Source of the DNA: Phoronis australis
Taxonomy: Eukaryota > Phoronida > Phoronidae
Direction: 5' to 3'
NCBI GenBank assembly: GCA_002633005.1
Contig: NMRA01000040.1
Coordinates: 265,362 to 329,361 of the forward strand
Length of the DNA stretch: 64,000 nt
Shown: in pieces, positions 63,401 through 64,000 of the stretch
Layout of the letters: every line of letters begins with the position of its first letter
Numbering within the stretch: the stretch's first letter is position 1
The notes under the pieces: model-generated
Seen by the model: the letters and a program-made list of their open reading frames with translations, nothing else
Databases searched by the model: none
What the model was told of the DNA's origin: nothing
Made by a program: the position numbers and the translations under genes

Positions 63401-64000
63401 ATTACTTGCCTTCCAGGGTTTTGTCTTAAGGTGAAATTGTTTGGTAAAATATTGAATCAACTCTCCAGAAACTACATCATGACATTGTTGTAGGCCTACA
63501 AGAACACATGGGGATGCAAACCAAGGTTAGGCTCAGTTTACTGATTGGTTGTCACTGCAGTTGTTGAAAGAACTACAGAGTGCAGTTAATGGAAAACCAG
63601 TGCCGGGTCGGGTTAAAATTCTAGATGGTGTACTCCCAGAGGAGATATACGGGAGGTCCAGCACAGAAGGTAGCCAGCCAACCTGCATAAGACTAACGCG
63701 AACACTAAACAGCTGTGCACCAACGTGACCAAGGCTATTTTCACGACCAATTTACGATCAAAACGGTACTTTTTCCTACAAAATCCTCACAGGACGATCT
63801 TCAGATTAAGAAAAACTTCAAACAGAAACCCCGGGGGAAAATCAAGGCATATTTCATTTCAAAATGACAACCCTTTCGTCAGACAAGTAAACTGTGTAGT
63901 GACAAATGAATTGCAGAACAAGTCATTCACTGACATTGTCAAGAAAACTAAGCTGGCAGTGCACTGTCAATGACCTACCGGGATTTCTGTCAGTTTCATC
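321..64000 (-). CDS. ATP8A: P4-type phospholipid-transporting ATPase, ATP8A1/ATP8A2-like (whole gene, 36 exons, both ends beyond window)
   Basis: Aminophospholipid flippase catalytic subunit. Known members use ATP to move phosphatidylserine (and phosphatidylethanolamine) from the outer/luminal to the cytosolic leaflet, with a CDC50/TMEM30 partner, in Golgi, endosomal and plasma membranes. Seen here: the P4 hallmarks in order, namely [10 protein letters not shown] after TM1, DGET in the actuator domain, PISL in TM4 (instead of the cation-pump PEGL), DKTGT phosphorylation site, KGAD-type ATP site (KGADS), TGDK, GDGANDV, and ten predicted membrane segments. TM5 has [11 protein letters not shown] and YSFYKN, which match ATP8A rather than ATP8B, 9, 10 or 11. 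The exons listed below join in frame with GT-AG introns to about 1,108 codons. Vertebrate ATP8A1 is about 1,160 residues, so only the extreme N-terminus and the final C-terminal part are missing. It is probably the single pre-duplication ATP8A of an invertebrate; choosing A1 or A2 would be arbitrary. Confidence 0.97.
786..1035. repeat. Tandem repeat, about three copies of an 80-bp unit made of two half-units
   Basis: The unit is two related halves: GAACAATAGATGGAGCAAAT... GGAAATAGCATGGTTCTGTG and GCAACACTACATAGAGCAAC... AGGAATGGTTCTGTGTTA. The alternating 43- and 37-bp halves show that an older short repeat was duplicated before the 80-bp unit expanded. In intron 35. Confidence 0.9.
2614..2662 (+). 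other. Possible first coding exon on the + strand in a CpG-rich patch
   Basis: AAAATGG start context, frame [16 protein letters not shown] plus one base, and a strong AG|GTGAGT donor. The 100 bp upstream is locally CpG-rich (GCGAGCGCGTGCGGG). The short hydrophobic start could be a signal or transit peptide. No following + strand exon was found, so this may be chance. In intron 35, antisense to ATP8A. Confidence 0.22.
4111..4393. mobile_element. MITE-like element A, copy 1 (283 bp)
   Basis: Left end GGGATCTGTTTCATGAAAAC then TGACTTAAGACTTAAGACA; right end TGTCTTAAATCTTAAGAACT then TTTCATTGAACGGACCC. The arms are inverse of each other. It ends about 40 bp beyond the exon 35 donor, in intron 35. 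Same family as 19279-19569. Confidence 0.8.
4440..4541 (-). CDS. ATP8A: ATP8A exon 35 (C-terminal cytosolic tail)
   Basis: Completes Thr and reads [33 protein letters not shown] plus AG. This matches the IKRTxxKTLxEEVQELE segment after TM10 in ATP8A. The last AG joins exon 36 as Arg. Acceptor GTTTTCCAG, donor AG|GTTTGA. The frame stays open past the donor, so the end was set by the phase of exon 36. Confidence 0.92.
6188..6276 (-). CDS. ATP8A: ATP8A exon 34 (TM10)
   Basis: Reads [29 protein letters not shown] plus AC. FWMGLxxIPxxxLLxDVxW is TM10 and the start of the C-terminal tail. Acceptor CCTCCAG, donor AC|GTAAGT. Confidence 0.98.
6618..6725 (-). CDS. ATP8A: ATP8A exon 33 (TM9)
   Basis: Reads [36 protein letters not shown]. 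xSHxAIWGSIxxWFxFxxxYSxxWP is TM9 and the luminal loop. 108 nt, phase 0 to 0, acceptor CATTTCAG, donor ATG|GTAAGC. Confidence 0.98.
7385..7625. repeat. Dispersed repeat R1, full-length-looking copy
   Basis: Ordered blocks: ATATCGCCAGTTTCCAACAA, TTTTTGAAGGACTTCTAACA, TTTTCAAAATATTGACTGTT, GGTAGCCATGATCTTCAATA, ATGAAAAAATGAGAAAATAA and TTTTGTCCTAAGTTGGTGAG. At least six other copies lie in the window; no ORF. Confidence 0.7.
7781..7837 (-). CDS. ATP8A: ATP8A exon 32 (TM8)
   Basis: A 57-nt exon, phase 0 to 0, reading [19 protein letters not shown]. Compare FVVITVCLKAGLETSYWTW. Acceptor TATTTACAG, donor TGG|GTGAGT. Confidence 0.98.
8395..8530. repeat. Dispersed repeat R1, diverged copy
   Basis: AAAATAATCGCCACAATTGC, AAAGTCTTCTAACACTGTCG and TTTTCAAAATATTATCTAGT followed by GGTAGCTATTG match R1 at 7385. 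Confidence 0.55.
9161..9404. mobile_element. MITE-like element C with 12-bp perfect inverted ends
   Basis: AGGTGCGTTCCG and CGGAACGCACCT bracket 244 bp of non-coding sequence. The right end lies about 30 bp past the exon 31 splice donor, in intron 31. Related sequence (TCAGTGA...GTTCAATT...GAATAGAATTCGTTA) may occur near 17030-17090. Confidence 0.65.
9435..9496 (-). CDS. ATP8A: ATP8A exon 31 (TM7-TM8 loop, start of TM8)
   Basis: Completes Asp and reads [20 protein letters not shown]. This is the luminal loop and first half of TM8, continued by exon 32. Acceptor TATTTCAG, donor ACA|GTAAGT. Confidence 0.97.
10500..10578 (-). CDS. ATP8A: ATP8A exon 30 (TM7)
   Basis: Reads [26 protein letters not shown] plus one base. 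VFWxWxxNxxYHSxxLF is TM7. Acceptor CCCACAG, donor G|GTGGGT. Confidence 0.98.
10947..11069 (-). CDS. ATP8A: ATP8A exon 29 (TM6 and following cytosolic loop)
   Basis: Reads [41 protein letters not shown]. FTAxPPLxLGxFDQ is TM6; PxLYxxxQNAxxFN is the conserved loop before TM7. Acceptor TTGTAG, donor AAG|GTAGGA. Confidence 0.98.
11306..11380 (-). CDS. ATP8A: ATP8A exon 28 (TM5-TM6 loop)
   Basis: Reads [25 protein letters not shown]. WFAxxNGFSGQxLFERWxIGLYNV is a nearly invariant ATP8A segment. Acceptor CTTCTAG, donor GTG|GTGAGT. Confidence 0.98.
12151..12300 (+). mobile_element. tRNA-derived SINE-like element
   Basis: TTAGCTCATTAGCAGAGTGG resembles a Pol III A box and GGTTTGATTTC a diverged B box, at tRNA spacing, with a D-arm and anticodon-like region (GTGGGCTGCGGACACGAAGG) between. 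About 80 bp of non-tRNA sequence follows. The diverged B box and lack of a clean acceptor stem argue against a functional tRNA gene. In intron 27. Confidence 0.55.
12802..12912 (-). CDS. ATP8A: ATP8A exon 27 (TM5)
   Basis: Reads [37 protein letters not shown]. HGxWNYxRVSKxILYxFYKN identifies the ATP8A class; the Lys of FYKN in TM5 matches the residue shown to matter for phospholipid transport in ATP8A2. Acceptor CGTTTCCAG, donor GAG|GTAAGT. Confidence 0.98.
13535..13612 (-). CDS. ATP8A: ATP8A exon 26 (P domain end)
   Basis: Reads [26 protein letters not shown]; compare AHVGVGISGNEGLQAxxSSDYSIAQ. 78 nt, phase 0 to 0, acceptor GTTGCAG, donor CAG|GTGGGC. Confidence 0.98.
14080..14185 (-). CDS. 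ATP8A: ATP8A exon 25 (GDGAND hinge motif)
   Basis: Completes Arg and reads [35 protein letters not shown]. The GDGANDV motif coordinates Mg2+ and ends the P domain. Acceptor TTAACAG, donor CAG|GTCAGT. Confidence 0.98.
14596..14995. mobile_element. MITE-like palindromic element B, copy 1
   Basis: About 400 bp with ends GGGTCCAGGGTCAAATCCC / GATTAGACCCCAGGCCC and mirrored CTCAAGATAAGCGTCTATTA / TAGACACTTATCTTGAGTTC. Aligns with 58220-58605. Non-coding; in intron 24. Confidence 0.75.
15383..15555 (-). CDS. ATP8A: ATP8A exon 24 (P domain)
   Basis: The longest exon seen, reading [57 protein letters not shown]. LIxDGxTLxYAL and FLxLAxxCKxVICCRVSP are conserved flippase segments. Acceptor GATTTCAG, donor AG|GTAGGA. 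Confidence 0.98.
15930..16173. mobile_element. MITE-like element A-related, copy 2 (244 bp)
   Basis: Ends GGGCCCGTTCCAACAAAACT and its inverse AGTTTCTTGGAATGGGCCC. The whole interior is built of CTTAAG/TAAGTTT/ACTTAAG blocks, so it can fold on itself. It resembles elements at 4111 and 19279 in its CTTAAG-rich arms. In intron 23. Confidence 0.8.
17727..17768. repeat. (ATC)n microsatellite
   Basis: A run of TCATCATCATCATCATCATC followed by CTCATCCTCATC in intron 23. Confidence 0.95.
18238..18302 (-). CDS. ATP8A: ATP8A exon 23 (P domain)
   Basis: Completes Gly and reads [20 protein letters not shown] then D. GxSCxLLxxxMxxxIINxxSLD is the usual continuation of TGDK. Acceptor TTTCCAG, donor GAC|GTAAGT. 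Confidence 0.97.
18856..18946 (-). CDS. ATP8A: ATP8A exon 22 (TGDK motif)
   Basis: Reads [30 protein letters not shown] plus the first base of Gly. [16 protein letters not shown] is the P-domain motif that positions the phosphoryl group. Acceptor TGTTTCAG, donor G|GTAAGT. Confidence 0.98.
19181..19228 (-). CDS. ATP8A: ATP8A exon 21 ([12 protein letters not shown])
   Basis: A 48-nt exon, phase 0 to 0, reading [16 protein letters not shown], an almost invariant P4 motif at the start of the second half of the P domain. Acceptor CTTTTCAG, donor GAC|GTAAGT. Confidence 0.98.
19279..19569. mobile_element. MITE-like element A, copy 3
   Basis: Left end GGGCAGTTTCATGAAAAGTG ACTTAAG and right end CACTTTTCGCAAAACAGACCC are inverse. 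The inside contains CTTAAGAGAGAAATTTGGTC and AAGACCGAATTTCTTATTTA in mirrored order. Same family as 4111-4393. It sits about 50 bp upstream of the exon 21 acceptor, so the branch point of intron 20 lies in or beside it. Confidence 0.75.
20772..20911 (-). CDS. ATP8A: ATP8A exon 20 (N-domain to P-domain)
   Basis: Reads [46 protein letters not shown]. GLRTLCxA... and the heptad-like ASTxxxNRexxLxxxxELIE helix are typical. Acceptor GTGACAG, donor ACA|GTAAAT. Confidence 0.97.
20912..22104 (-). other. ATP8A intron 19, 1.2 kb, with an unresolved base
   Basis: Contains a single N at 22014. On the minus strand an open stretch (about 21768-21930) reads [20 protein letters not shown] then [20 protein letters not shown], with no recognised domain. 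Sequence at 20985-21070 resembles 30960-31050 in the opposite orientation (a GTATCTGAAAGTTTCA... GATCAACCATTTCTGAGG-type repeat). Confidence 0.4.
22105..22189 (-). CDS. ATP8A: ATP8A exon 19 (end of nucleotide-binding domain)
   Basis: Reads [28 protein letters not shown] plus one base; compare KGADTVIYDRL...TLKHLEQFATEG in vertebrates. With exon 18 it gives KGADS. It joins exon 20 to give GLRTL. Acceptor TTGTAG, donor G|GTGAGT. Confidence 0.97.
22367..22466 (+). other. Exon-like open segment a on the + strand, in ATP8A intron 18
   Basis: Bounded by TTTACAG acceptor and ACA|GTAAGT donor. Reads [33 protein letters not shown]. It ends in phase 0, which fits segment b starting in phase 0. Possibly part of a nested gene or a domesticated element fragment. 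No family recognised. Confidence 0.3.
22739..22870 (+). other. Exon-like open segment b on the + strand, in ATP8A intron 18
   Basis: After a TGTTTCAG acceptor the frame reads [40 protein letters not shown]. It looks like real coding sequence (charged helix, then P-F-D-C-N-P), in phase with segment a upstream. It runs to a TGA after SLIHYY with no convincing donor, so it could be a terminal exon. I do not recognise the protein. Confidence 0.3.
23116..23259. repeat. Dispersed repeat R4, copy 1
   Basis: GAAGCCATTGCTAATGCGGT, AATTGCTCTACTAAACACAA and a terminal TGCCATGAATCGGGTGAAGT align with 45402-45540 in intron 1 in the same orientation. The class is unknown. Confidence 0.5.
23381..23450 (-). 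CDS. ATP8A: ATP8A exon 18 (RKRMSV, KGA of the ATP-binding site)
   Basis: Reads [20 protein letters not shown] then KGA. RKRMSVxVRTPxGxIxLYCKGAD is the ATP-binding segment; the Lys of KGA contacts ATP in relatives. Acceptor TTTTCAG, donor GCA|GTGAGT. Confidence 0.98.
24021..24070 (-). CDS. ATP8A: ATP8A exon 17 (nucleotide-binding domain, short)
   Basis: A 50-nt exon reading [16 protein letters not shown] plus AG. The ILNVLxFTSxRKRMSV motif is completed across the junction with exon 18 (Ser). Acceptor GCTTTCAG, donor AG|GTAAGC. Confidence 0.96.
24752..24834 (-). CDS. ATP8A: ATP8A exon 16 (nucleotide-binding domain)
   Basis: Completes Asp and reads [27 protein letters not shown]. SPDExALVxGAxxxxxxFxxRTPxxV is the conserved N-domain core. 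Acceptor AATTTCAG, donor GTG|GTGAGT. Confidence 0.98.
25540..25654 (-). CDS. ATP8A: ATP8A exon 15 (nucleotide-binding domain start)
   Basis: Reads [38 protein letters not shown]. It has the P4 signature FLxxLxxCHTVVPE and the LxYQASSPDE completed by exon 16. Acceptor ATTTTCAG, donor G|GTAACA. Confidence 0.98.
25780..26220 (+). mobile_element. Non-LTR retrotransposon fragment (C-terminal end of the reverse transcriptase ORF)
   Basis: Reads [40 protein letters not shown] and [10 protein letters not shown], the known end of many invertebrate and fish LINE ORF2 proteins: an RLxFLLRxVYDxLPxxxNLxxW stretch and a CxxC...H...C zinc knuckle. After the knuckle (near 26100-26120) the frame shifts by one, continuing as [15 protein letters not shown]. 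It is truncated at the 5' side and lies in intron 14, antisense to ATP8A; inactive. Confidence 0.75.
26320..26383 (-). CDS. ATP8A: ATP8A exon 14 (variable loop after the phosphorylation site)
   Basis: Completes the Gly of exon 13 and reads [20 protein letters not shown] then K. This acidic, poorly conserved linker corresponds to the variable region between the catalytic Asp and the nucleotide-binding domain. Supported by phase, acceptor ATTACAG and donor AAG|GTTTGT rather than by strong similarity. Confidence 0.88.
27215..27334. repeat. Minisatellite, four 30-bp units, each repeating the exon 13 splice donor
   Basis: On the minus strand the unit is ATTGTATACGGGTGAGTTGA plus CAGTGATAGC, four head-to-tail copies with one to three differences. 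The unit nearest the exon supplies the end of exon 13 and its authentic GGTGAGT. The other three carry the same exon-end plus donor sequence further into intron 13. Confidence 0.95.
27324..27412 (-). CDS. ATP8A: ATP8A exon 13 (DKTGT phosphorylation site)
   Basis: Reads [20 protein letters not shown] then [10 protein letters not shown]. The Asp of DKTGT forms the aspartyl-phosphate. Acceptor CTTTGAAG is weak. The donor GG|GTGAGT lies in the innermost unit of a 30-bp minisatellite, so the exon's last 11 nt belong to the repeat. Reading past this donor meets TGA at once. Confidence 0.98.
28374..28451 (-). CDS. ATP8A: ATP8A exon 12 (link to phosphorylation domain)
   Basis: Reads [20 protein letters not shown] then NEELGQ. 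The [23 protein letters not shown] segment immediately precedes the phosphorylation loop in every P4-ATPase. 78 nt, phase 0 to 0, acceptor CATGCAG, donor CAG|GTAGGA. Confidence 0.98.
29029..29147 (-). CDS. ATP8A: ATP8A exon 11 (TM4 with PISL)
   Basis: Reads (S)[39 protein letters not shown]. [13 protein letters not shown] is the TM4 unwinding site; the Ile of PISL is the hydrophobic gate described for ATP8A2. Acceptor CTTCTTCCAG, donor TGG|GTCAGT. A + strand ORF over this exon is only its shadow. Confidence 0.98.
29699..29807 (-). CDS. ATP8A: ATP8A exon 10 (TM3)
   Basis: Reads [20 protein letters not shown] then [16 protein letters not shown]. It is a single hydrophobic TM3 helix followed by the luminal TM3-TM4 loop (WYL). 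Acceptor TTTTCAG, donor T|GTAAGT. Confidence 0.97.
30500..30668 (-). CDS. ATP8A: ATP8A exon 9 (actuator domain to TM3)
   Basis: Reads [56 protein letters not shown]. LLRGxxLRNTxW and VYTGxExKLMxN are invariant in flippases, and KRSNVEKxTN leads into TM3. 169 nt. Acceptor TGTAG after an AT-rich tract, donor CAG|GTTGGT. Confidence 0.98.
31154..31281 (-). CDS. ATP8A: ATP8A exon 8 (actuator domain)
   Basis: Reads [42 protein letters not shown]. The IECExPNxxLYxFxGN stretch is a strong P4-specific signature. Acceptor TTTTAG, donor AG|GTGAGA. Confidence 0.98.
31822..31891 (-). CDS. ATP8A: ATP8A exon 7 (DGET actuator motif)
   Basis: Completes a Ser and reads [20 protein letters not shown] then IRQ. 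DGET replaces the TGES of cation pumps and its Glu drives dephosphorylation of the aspartyl-phosphate in P4-ATPases. Acceptor CTTCCAG, donor CAA|GTAAGT. Confidence 0.98.
32242..32356 (-). CDS. ATP8A: ATP8A exon 6 (actuator domain)
   Basis: Reads (V)[37 protein letters not shown]. This is the strand-rich part of the actuator domain with the G-D-x-V-K-V and P-A-D-L signature. Acceptor GATTGCAG, donor AG|GTAATT. Confidence 0.97.
32428..32601. mobile_element. Hairpin element D: 63-bp arms, loop with tRNA B box and T6
   Basis: Arms 32428-32490 and 32539-32601 are inverted repeats with few mismatches (TTGCAAACATTTAAGTCC / GGACTTAAATGTTTGCAA at the ends). The 48-nt loop holds GGGTTCGAGTTCC, a B-box-like motif, and then TTTTTT. 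No ORF. It looks like a foldback MITE that has captured the 3' half of a tRNA-like sequence. Flanks share ATATTT, a possible target duplication. Confidence 0.85.
32993..33038 (-). CDS. ATP8A: ATP8A exon 5 duplicate (copy A)
   Basis: Encodes the same 15 residues as 33808-33853 with only silent differences (GCC/ATC region and CGA for CGT). Only one of the two copies can be used in a transcript, because the exon runs from phase 0 to phase 1 and cannot be included twice in frame. Confidence 0.6.
33072..33171 (-). pseudogene. ATP8A exon 6 duplicate, truncated at the N junction
   Basis: 100 of the 115 nt of exon 6 are present ([20 protein letters not shown] ... FPADL). The 3' end and splice donor are missing because the N at 33071 falls inside the exon. 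It cannot be spliced as written; read it as an assembly artefact rather than a real extra exon. Confidence 0.85.
33243..33416. mobile_element. Hairpin element D, second copy (within the duplication)
   Basis: Same element as 32428-32601, carried by the 814-bp duplication. Its loop contains GGTTCGAGTCCC, an exact match to the Pol III B-box consensus GGTTCGANTCC, followed by TTTTTT. Confidence 0.8.
33808..33853 (-). CDS. ATP8A: ATP8A exon 5 (copy B, outer copy)
   Basis: A 46-nt exon reading [15 protein letters not shown] plus one base, at the start of the actuator domain (KRHKADNAVN... in vertebrates, same spacing to the following VLR). Acceptor TTTCAG, donor G|GTATTA. Nearly identical to 32993-33038. 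Confidence 0.93.
35130..35300. repeat. Dispersed repeat R1, diverged copy
   Basis: AAAATATTGCCAAAATTAAC, TTCATTTTTGAAAAGCTTCT and CATTGTCTGCCGGTAGTCAC match R1. It is interrupted by a small palindromic insertion, CTAGATATCTAAATATCTAG. In intron 4. Confidence 0.5.
35723..35821 (-). CDS. ATP8A: ATP8A exon 4 (QIPxVSPTGR motif, TM2)
   Basis: Reads [20 protein letters not shown] then [13 protein letters not shown]. The QQIPxVSPTGR luminal motif lies at the lipid entry side in known flippase structures. The rest is TM2 and the start of the stalk. 99 nt, phase 0 at both ends, acceptor TTTTTACAG, donor GTC|GTGAGT. Confidence 0.98.
35822..39273 (-). other. ATP8A intron 3, 3.5 kb
   Basis: No ATP8A exon inside. 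There are inverted GACGTCATTTTGACG-type sequences near 36697-36760 and a pair of mirrored blocks around 37560-37670 (GATACAACGTGCC... GGCACGTTGTATC). The longest ORF (37648-37998, +) has no domain that I recognise. The rest is unannotated. Confidence 0.5.
39274..39373 (-). CDS. ATP8A: ATP8A exon 3 (TM1)
   Basis: Starts by completing the Ser of exon 2 and reads [20 protein letters not shown] then [13 protein letters not shown]. This is the canonical P4 lead into TM1 ([19 protein letters not shown]). The final Gln forms the conserved QQ pair with the first residue of exon 4. Donor CAG|GTGAGT, acceptor CTTGCAG. Confidence 0.97.
39511..39773 (+). pseudogene. First-exon-like fragment resembling SWIM-domain mobile proteins
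   Basis: From an ATG after a CACGTGAC-containing upstream, the + strand reads [20 protein letters not shown] and later [20 protein letters not shown] and KVFLSQQ. An A-rich run (39701-39719) shifts the frame by one; the continuing frame reads [19 protein letters not shown] and stops at a CAG|GTAAAG donor. The pattern of basic stretch, then alternating hydrophobics, then C, is what precedes the CxC...CxH of SWIM zinc fingers in YqaJ/SWIM multi-copy proteins. No zinc-finger exon was found nearby, so this is an orphan or decayed piece in intron 2, opposite to ATP8A. Confidence 0.35.
39991..40006. repeat. Poly-C run containing an N
   Basis: A homopolymer of C with one ambiguous base at 39992, in intron 2. 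Confidence 0.95.
40050..40135 (-). repeat. End of a 'TGGCGGATTTAGG' DNA-transposon-like repeat
   Basis: On the minus strand it begins CCAGTGGCGGATTTAGGAGG followed by G-rich sequence. A related end occurs at 34280-34320 (CCCTAAATCCGCCAATG). Ends like this are common in invertebrate non-autonomous DNA elements. The other end is not resolved because of the poly-C run at 39991-40006. Confidence 0.4.
41221..41242. repeat. Poly-C run containing an N
   Basis: A homopolymer of C interrupted by one ambiguous base at 41229. It is a sequencing-limited low-complexity site in intron 2. Confidence 0.95.
41790..41885. repeat. Dispersed repeat R1, partial copy next to the 24-bp array
   Basis: CAGCAAAACTTCACCAATTT, then TTTTGTCATTTTCCAAAGGC and TTCCCACATTG match the 5' part of the R1 copy at 43195. 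The remaining R1 sequence resumes after the tandem array (42105-42225: TGATAGCTGTGGTACAGAGC, TTGAACATGGAAAAGCATTA). Confidence 0.55.
41886..42100. repeat. Tandem repeat, about nine copies of a 24-25-bp unit
   Basis: The unit is TATAGTATTGTCTAATGGCACAACT with small differences; nine successive copies end in a partial GTCTAGTGATAG. It is directly attached to an R1 copy, whose terminal segment may have seeded the array. In intron 2. Confidence 0.9.
43195..43435. repeat. Dispersed repeat R1 copy
   Basis: A clear R1 copy with TTTTCAAGGTCTTCTTACATT, CAAAATTTGAACATGCTAAA, ATATGAAAAAATGAGAAAAC and a terminal TTTTGTGTCCTAAAAGGGTA block shared with 7385-7625 and 59800-60015. It ends about 170 bp from exon 2 within intron 2. 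Confidence 0.7.
43609..43729 (-). CDS. ATP8A: ATP8A exon 2 (N-terminal cytosolic segment)
   Basis: Encodes [20 protein letters not shown] followed by [20 protein letters not shown]: an acidic linker and the conserved start of the P4 fold (R-T-I-x-x-N-x-P-Q). Donor is AG|GTAAGC. The acceptor is TTCTAG; a second in-frame acceptor (TTGCAG) lies 15 nt upstream and would add five residues. Confidence 0.93.
44935..45090. repeat. Dispersed repeat R1, diverged copy
   Basis: Contains the R1 blocks AATAATTGCAAAAAATATT, TTTCATTTTTTCAAAGACTT and CAATGCTGTAAATGTTCAGT in the same order as the clearer copies at 43195 and 7385. Confidence 0.45.
45402..45540. repeat. Dispersed repeat R4, copy 2
   Basis: Aligns with 23116-23259: GGAGCCATGCCAATGTGGTA, then ATTACTCTACC..., CCCTAGATCAGACTTCCTGATA, and ending TGCCATGAATGGGGCCAAGT. 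Upstream sequence also looks related. There are open stretches but no recognisable domain. It may be a remnant of a longer retroelement; that is a guess. Confidence 0.5.
47699..50187 (-). pseudogene. Decayed mobile-element-like gene: PIN/FEN-like nuclease motifs and Cys-rich C-terminal domain
   Basis: On the minus strand, several open segments broken by stops and frameshifts follow the order of a protein family that I know as a multi-copy, transposon-associated family in cnidarians, insects and lancelets. Upstream: [12 protein letters not shown] and [14 protein letters not shown] (49.4-49.6 kb). Middle: [15 protein letters not shown], then [16 protein letters not shown] and [15 protein letters not shown] (48.4-48.75 kb), the acidic clusters of a PIN-like fold. 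End: [19 protein letters not shown] and [15 protein letters not shown] (47.7-47.9 kb), a Cys-rich zinc-binding tail. Stops at about 49589 (TAG) and 48577 (TAA) and several more downstream show that it is inactive. It lies in intron 1, same strand as the host gene. Function of the family is not established; the family assignment is from memory, not a search. Confidence 0.65.
51637..52062. mobile_element. MITE-like palindromic element F, copy 1
   Basis: Left end TTAAGTGTTGTCCACACACA and right end TGTGTGTGGACGGGACTTTA are inverse of each other. The internal block around 51700-51800 is, on the other strand, closely similar to 60345-60440. It is about 426 bp, non-coding, inserted in intron 1. Confidence 0.7.
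54501..54655 (+). mobile_element. tRNA-derived SINE-like element
   Basis: A tRNA-like head of about 75 nt is visible. CAGTGTG at its start pairs with CACACTG at its end as an acceptor-like stem, and GGGGTTCGAGTATC is a good Pol III B box. The following 70 bp ends in AATAAAGAATAAAAATAG, an A-rich tail. No intact cloverleaf gene is claimed. It lies in intron 1. Confidence 0.55.
57381..57543. mobile_element. MITE-like element E with 26-bp inverted ends
   Basis: The ends are TACCGTAATCGTTCGGGTTA and its near-perfect inverse (one mismatch in about 26 bp), flanked by TA. Inside, TTAACCGCCCA-like units recur four times in direct and inverted order. It is 163 bp and non-coding. The terminal repeats and TA ends suggest a Tc1/mariner-like or similar non-autonomous element; the superfamily is inferred. 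Confidence 0.75.
58220..58605. mobile_element. MITE-like palindromic element B, copy 2
   Basis: About 390 bp with related inverted ends (GGCCCCGGGTTCTCATC / GATTCCGGCCCCAGG), followed inward by TACTCGAAA-type arms. The internal part contains 'CTCAAGATAAGTGTCTATAAT' mirrored by 'AATAACCACTTATCTGAGTT'. It aligns over its whole length with 14596-14995, so the two are copies of one non-coding family able to fold into a long imperfect hairpin. Confidence 0.75.
59800..60015. repeat. Dispersed repeat R1 copy
   Basis: Shares ordered blocks with copies at 7385, 8395, 35130, 41790, 43195 and 44935. The blocks are an 'AATTGCCAAAACTGGACTT' type start, 'TTTCATTTTTG', 'TCTAACATTGTTG', 'GGTAGTTGTGGTACAAAACTTGAAC', and 'AAAAAATGAGAAAATAAA' near the end. 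No ORF. Probably an old transposon-derived repeat of about 220-250 bp; class unknown. Confidence 0.65.
60137..60512. mobile_element. MITE-like palindromic element F, copy 2
   Basis: Both ends carry CTTAAGTGC as an inverted repeat, followed by a GTCCACACA-like block. The internal part (CCCTAGAATAAGTTATTCTACC... CTTGTGACAA-like) matches the reverse complement of the element at 51637-52062 over about 100 bp. There is no coding capacity, so it is a non-autonomous DNA element. Exact ends are by eye. Confidence 0.65.
63979..64000 (-). CDS. ATP8A: ATP8A exon 1 (partial, 3' end of an N-terminal exon)
   Basis: The last 22 nt before a GTAGGT donor read DETDRNP plus one base. That base completes a Gly codon with the GT at the start of exon 2, giving NPGYTPMQD, which resembles the EGYEKTDD region of vertebrate ATP8A. 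The phase fits, but only seven residues are visible and the rest lies beyond the window, so this is the least certain exon of the gene. Confidence 0.5.

Larger units (their letters stand above)
43730..63978 (-). other. ATP8A intron 1, about 20 kb, repeat-rich
   Basis: The stretch between the presumed exon 1 and exon 2 has no further ATP8A-like exon that I can see. It contains copies of dispersed repeat R1 (44935 and 59800), a repeat shared with intron 18 (45402), a decayed mobile gene (47.7-50.2 kb), two inverted-repeat elements of one family (51637 and 60137), a tRNA-like SINE (54501) and two other palindromic elements (57381, 58220). I recognise nothing in 45600-47600, 50300-51600, 52100-54450, 54700-57350, 58650-59750 or 60550-63950 beyond short chance ORFs. 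Confidence 0.6.

Overview
This is eukaryotic nuclear DNA. Nearly all recognisable coding sequence belongs to one large intron-rich gene on the minus strand. It encodes a P4-type ATPase (phospholipid flippase) of the ATP8A1/ATP8A2 class. I could join 36 exons by reading frame, with every intron GT-AG and every phase consistent. They cover about 3.3 kb of coding sequence (about 1,108 codons), from the cytosolic N-terminal region at the right edge (64000) to the regulatory C-terminal tail at the left edge (321). The extreme N-terminus lies beyond position 64000 and the last C-terminal exon(s) lie before position 1. The gene therefore fills the whole window.

The low GC content, small exons (46-173 bp), introns of a few hundred bp to several kb, and dense, diverse short transposons suggest an invertebrate animal. 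A highly polymorphic marine species such as a lancelet, hemichordate, echinoderm or mollusc would fit. The species cannot be fixed from the sequence. A roughly 2% divergent 814-bp tandem copy joined at a single N (33071) looks like two haplotypes placed side by side by the assembler.

Layout from right to left, in the order of transcription: exon 1 (63979-64000), then a 20-kb intron 1 holding several inverted-repeat elements, a tRNA-like SINE and a decayed minus-strand mobile gene with PIN-like nuclease motifs and a Cys-rich tail (47.7-50.2 kb). Exon 2 (43.6 kb) and exon 3 (39.3 kb) follow. Exons 4-12 (35.8-28.4 kb) encode TM1-TM4 and the actuator domain with DGET and PISL. Exons 13-21 (27.4-19.2 kb) encode the DKTGT phosphorylation site and the nucleotide-binding domain. 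Exons 22-26 (18.9-13.5 kb) carry TGDK and GDGAND. Exons 27-34 (12.9-6.2 kb) encode TM5-TM10. Exons 35-36 (4.5 and 0.3 kb) encode the C-terminal tail.

The introns hold at least six families of palindromic MITE-like elements, a non-LTR retrotransposon fragment, two SINE-like sequences, a widespread unclassified dispersed repeat, and three tandem repeats. One of these is a 30-bp minisatellite that repeats the 5' splice site of the phosphorylation-site exon. I found no convincing new biological system. The most unusual items are that splice-donor minisatellite, the duplicated exon pair at the assembly join, and a hairpin element with a tRNA-type B box and a T run in its loop.
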